A stretch of DNA of 8,770 nucleotides from a bacterium (GTDB lineage: Bacteria; UBP14; UBA6098; B30-G16). The notes below the pieces were generated by a model that was given only the letters and a program-made list of their open reading frames with translations, made no database searches and was not told the origin of the DNA. Every line of letters begins with the position of its first letter. Position 1 is the first letter of the stretch. Made by a program: the position numbers and the translations under genes. Positions 6,247 to 8,770 of this stretch are shown in pieces. The stretch covers positions 1 through 8,770 of the forward strand of contig JALTEE010000181.1 in NCBI GenBank assembly GCA_027007865.1, given 5' to 3'.

Positions 6247-8770
6247 TTAATTGAGTAAATAGTTAATGACCGCAGCGATTGAAGTGCTTTGAACGTTCTG
6301 ATGATCTTTACCATGTACTTCAACAGAAGACGGAATAGGTGAAAAATCTGTAATATAGTTGCCTCCCAGATATAAAATCTCCAGTGATGTCAAATATCGG
6401 ATAACACTGATATCACTTATCTTGTTCTTTTCAATCGACAGAAATCTTAACTGGAGCATATTTCGCAGGGCCGAAATATCTTCGATCCTGTTTTCACCGA
6501 TCGTCAATGTTTCCAGTCCGGTGAAAGATGCCAGGGTAGAAATATCTGTAATCATATTCCCAGTCAAATGGAGATACGTCAGTGTTTTAAGGTCCTCTAT
6601 CGGTGTAATATCTGAAATTTTATTATGGGCTATATTCAAATAATCAAGCTTCAGCAAATCACTTAACGGACTTAGGTCTGATATAAGATTATGTCCGAGA
6701 TCGAGATGCCTTAAATTGGGTAAATACTCGATCCCTGCTGCACTAAGAACTTTTTTATTGTTGCAGCTAAGATAATCTATGCTTTCCATTTCTTCGAGTG
6801 TAGGTATATGATGGGGATCCATCCCGAGGATTTCATTTATGCAGAGGACCAGCGGTGTATTCTCCAACACATTACTCTTTTGTACCGTGTAGCGCTGAAT
6901 CACTGCCGAATCATTTGTTCTGCCTGAAACGACAAGACCCCCCGCACTGTCTACAAAAATACCATATGCCCTGTCATCAGACTGTGTTCCCATCTGACGT
7001 GATGCCAGCAATACCCCATTGGGAGAATAGGATTCAAGTATCATATCGGTACCACCCATATTGTCTCCATCCAGATCCCCGGAGGTAAATCCAACTATAT
7101 ACAGATTACCGTCTTGACCTATGGCAATAGCATCCCCTTCATCATATGAATCTGTTCCCTGCTGTTTTTTCCACACCAGTTCTCCATCGGCAGGAGCGGA
7201 TTTGTCAATTTTGGCTATAAAGATATCACCACTCCGGTCAGAAACACTTCCTACAATATACAAACTTGTATTATTGACTGCCAGTCCCATATTGCCAAGA
7301 ACACTTATGTTGCTGCCATACTGTTCGAATGAAACAATATGCCCATCCAGTTGATATGTGTTGACAACAATAGCGTTCTGGTTACCGCCTATAGCATGCA
7401 GATAACCGCGACTGTCAATCTTTAAATCTCTCATAAATACAATATCTGTGTTCCCCTCGCTGAACTGATCCACCCAACGCTTTGTACCGGTGGCAGCATC
7501 TAAAGACATGACAAAGCCGTCTACCCTGTGTACACCATATTTGCTGTCACTTCCATTGTTGTCATTTCCGCCATCAATATTGCCCTCTGTATACCCGCAC
7601 AAATAGAGGTTATCATTATAGTAGGCAATAGAAGTCGGAATATTGTTTCCTCCTGTACTGTTAAACCGTTTGATCCACAGTATGCTGCCGTCACTGCCGT
7701 ATTTTGTGACGACCGTACTGTCATACCCATTGCCTTCCTCCCCTTCAATATCTTCATTTGAAAAACTGATACTATACGTATTGTCATCAGGATCAATCGT
7801 CAGAGGATGGTTTGAAGCAGGGGCGTATTTGCCATAAGTGTTATAGGCAGACAGAGGACCAGTCAGAGACACATCAAAGGAAAACTCTTTTACATAGGCA
7901 TCCAATCCGGATTCTGCACCGGAAACAATAATATTGCCATGCCCTTCAACTGCACTTCTTGCATCCAGTGAAGAAAATATATTTTCTGCAAAACGCGAAA
8001 ACTTTGTCGTATTGACTTCTGTGAGTTTAAATGCGGCGATCTCGGGAAACCTGGTAGGATAATAGGCTGTAAAATATTGGTTTGCACGTGCCAGCAGGTA
8101 AAGATTGTCCGCACTGTCTTTCTGAATGCTTACTGCCTCATTGTCTTTGTTCTCACAGCAGGGACCATATTGGTGTGCCCATGCGTATGTACCATTCTGA
8201 TTGAATTTGACCAATATCAGCTGGGCATAATCATTTCCATTGTTTCCGGAATCAGGAAACTGGCCGGTTGTAGTACCAAAGAGATAAATCGATCCGTCAG
8301 AAGTGACAGTAATATCACCGACATGGTCTGCCGCACCGTAATTAGGATTGTTCAGGTTGGCTCCTCCCTGCATGATCGTTCCAAGATTCAAACCATCTGT
8401 TGAAAATTTTGTTACAAACATATCATAATTACCGCTGTTTTGTTTCCCGCCAAGATTACCCTGAGTATCTCCCGCTATATAGATAACATCATTGGATGCA
8501 ATGGTCATTGCTCTTGCCAAATCACTTTTCAGCTGATGTTCCGGAGCACTTTCACTTCCAAAAAGTTTTGACCAGAGTTTAGTACCTGCCGTATCAAATT
8601 TCGTCAAAAATATATCCTGAGAACCACTGTTAACCTGCCCGTCAAAATCACCGTCTGTATAGCCGGCAACATAAATATTGCCATGTGAATCTGTTTGAAC
8701 ATCAACCGGCATATCTTCTCTGTCACTGCCGAATTCCCGGGTAGAAGCAGACTGTCCATTGGGTGTAACG
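6247..8770 (-). CDS. SBBP beta-propeller plus leucine-rich-repeat surface protein, 5' end beyond the right edge
   Basis: The frame is open to the window edge, so at least 840 residues are present and the N-terminus is missing. The Met at 8712 is internal: residues before it (TREFGSDRED) already belong to a propeller repeat. From the edge to about 6868 there are about eleven SBBP-type units with GNIYVAGxT strands, G/D/N-rich loops (DGDFDG, SGDLDGDNMG) and FLTKFD..G..LW strands, as in exported beta-propellers. A linker with a Cys-containing cap (LCINEILGMDPHH, YLSCNNKKVL) leads to six internalin-like 22-residue LRRs (LxxLxLxxNxIsDIspL) at 6325-6714. The end is VQSTSIAAVINYLLN, related to the tails of the four downstream genes though it lacks Pro. 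Such proteins are usually cell-surface or secreted binding or adhesion proteins; the ligand is unknown. It is the first visible gene of the cluster, and the true first gene and promoter may be to the right. Confidence 0.88.
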   Translation of the reverse strand, partial: VTPNGQSASTREFGSDREDMPVDVQTDSHGNIYVAGYTDGDFDGQVNSGSQDIFLTKFDTAGTKLWSKLFGSESAPEHQLKSDLARAMTIASNDVIYIAGDTQGNLGGKQNSGNYDMFVTKFSTDGLNLGTIMQGGANLNNPNYGAADHVGDITVTSDGSIYLFGTTTGQFPDSGNNGNDYAQLILVKFNQNGTYAWAHQYGPCCENKDNEAVSIQKDSADNLYLLARANQYFTAYYPTRFPEIAAFKLTEVNTTKFSRFAENIFSSLDARSAVEGHGNIIVSGAESGLDAYVKEFSFDVSLTGPLSAYNTYGKYAPASNHPLTIDPDDNTYSISFSNEDIEGEEGNGYDSTVVTKYGSDGSILWIKRFNSTGGNNIPTSIAYYNDNLYLCGYTEGNIDGGNDNNGSDSKYGVHRVDGFVMSLDAATGTKRWVDQFSEGNTDIVFMRDLKIDSRGYLHAIGGNQNAIVVNTYQLDGHIVSFEQYGSNISVLGNMGLAVNNTSLYIVGSVSDRSGDIFIAKIDKSAPADGELVWKKQQGTDSYDEGDAIAIGQDGNLYIVGFTSGDLDGDNMGGTDMILESYSPNGVLLASRQMGTQSDDRAYGIFVDSAGGLVVSGRTNDSAVIQRYTVQKSNVLENTPLVLCINEILGMDPHHIPTLEEMESIDYLSCNNKKVLSAAGIEYLPNLRHLDLGHNLISDLSPLSDLLKLDYLNIAHNKISDITPIEDLKTLTYLHLTGNMITDISTLASFTGLETLTIGENRIEDISALRNMLQLRFLSIEKNKISDISVIRYLTSLEILYLGGNYITDFSPIPSSVEVHGKDHQNVQSTSIAAVINYLLN
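6325..6714 (-). repeat. Six internalin-type leucine-rich repeats
   Basis: Units start at LRHLDLGHN, LDYLNIAHN, LTYLHLTGN, LETLTIGEN, LRFLSIEKN and LEILYLGGN. The first five have exactly 22 residues and the last is shortened to 20 before the C-terminal segment. The period and the NxIsDIs phase match the bacterial internalin (SDS22-like) LRR class, which forms a curved solenoid for protein binding. Confidence 0.88.
6868..8770 (-). repeat. SBBP-type beta-propeller repeats (about eleven units visible)
   Basis: Recurring strands include GNIYVAG, DVIYIAG, GSIYLFG, DNLYLLA, GNIIVSG, DNLYLCG, TSLYIVG, GNLYIVG and GGLVVSG, spaced about 45-70 residues apart. They alternate with acidic glycine loops and FxxKFDxxG strands. 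Eleven units exceed a single seven- or eight-bladed propeller, so two propellers are likely once the missing N-terminus is counted. The central units are the most degenerate. Confidence 0.75.

Noticed and set aside
390..6290. Tails as transmembrane anchors or PEP-CTERM/GlyGly-CTERM signals
   Set aside because: The hydrophobic stretch is only about 9-11 residues, too short to span a membrane as a helix, and no basic cluster or PEP/GG motif is present.
8710..8712. ATG as the start of the SBBP-LRR protein
   Set aside because: The frame stays open to the window edge and the residues before this Met already read as propeller repeat. There is no SD, and no signal peptide follows.

Overview
The window looks like chromosomal DNA of a Gram-negative bacterium with moderate-to-low GC. 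Every complete gene encodes a protein with a Sec-type signal peptide, there are no LPXTG-type anchors, and Shine-Dalgarno sequences are strong and purine-rich. The mix of an Hsp20 gene, delta-60 and SBBP propellers and a papain-like protease would suit a Campylobacterota (Sulfurovum/Sulfurimonas-like) or deltaproteobacterial genome. This taxonomic guess is weak and was not checked by any search.

All genes lie on the minus strand, so transcription runs from the right edge to the left. In order they are: (1) a large SBBP-propeller plus leucine-rich-repeat surface protein, whose N-terminus lies beyond the right edge (6247 to >8770); (2) a signal peptide followed by exactly seven delta-60 repeats (4843-6162); (3) a papain-family C1 cysteine protease with a C-terminal lectin-like domain (3190-4782); (4) a small DNRLRE/CBM96-like secreted protein (2443-3135); (5) an S8 subtilisin-like protease with a prodomain and a large beta-sandwich insertion (390-2372). 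After a 266-base intergenic region comes (6) the start of an Hsp20-family small heat-shock gene (123 to <1), which has its own promoter and probably is not part of the cluster.

Genes 1-5 are separated by only 54-84 bases. No convincing intrinsic terminator lies between them and each has a good SD, so they probably form one operon or closely co-regulated cluster of exported proteins: two proteases of different catalytic class plus three repeat or binding proteins. Their folds are unrelated, yet all five end in a short linker and a roughly 10-residue hydrophobic tail of the type P/A-V/A-x-x-Y-L-L-x at the extreme C-terminus, with no basic cap (VPVYYLLGM, VPVLSYLLF, MPAIYYLLQ, AAVINYLLN, VIVPLLLLQ). 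I do not recognise this tail as any sorting signal I know (PEP-CTERM, GlyGly-CTERM, IPTL-CTERM, LPXTG, T9SS). It is the best candidate here for an undescribed system: a common C-terminal targeting, anchoring or processing tag on exported proteins.

No tRNA, rRNA, CRISPR array, insertion sequence or integrase was seen.
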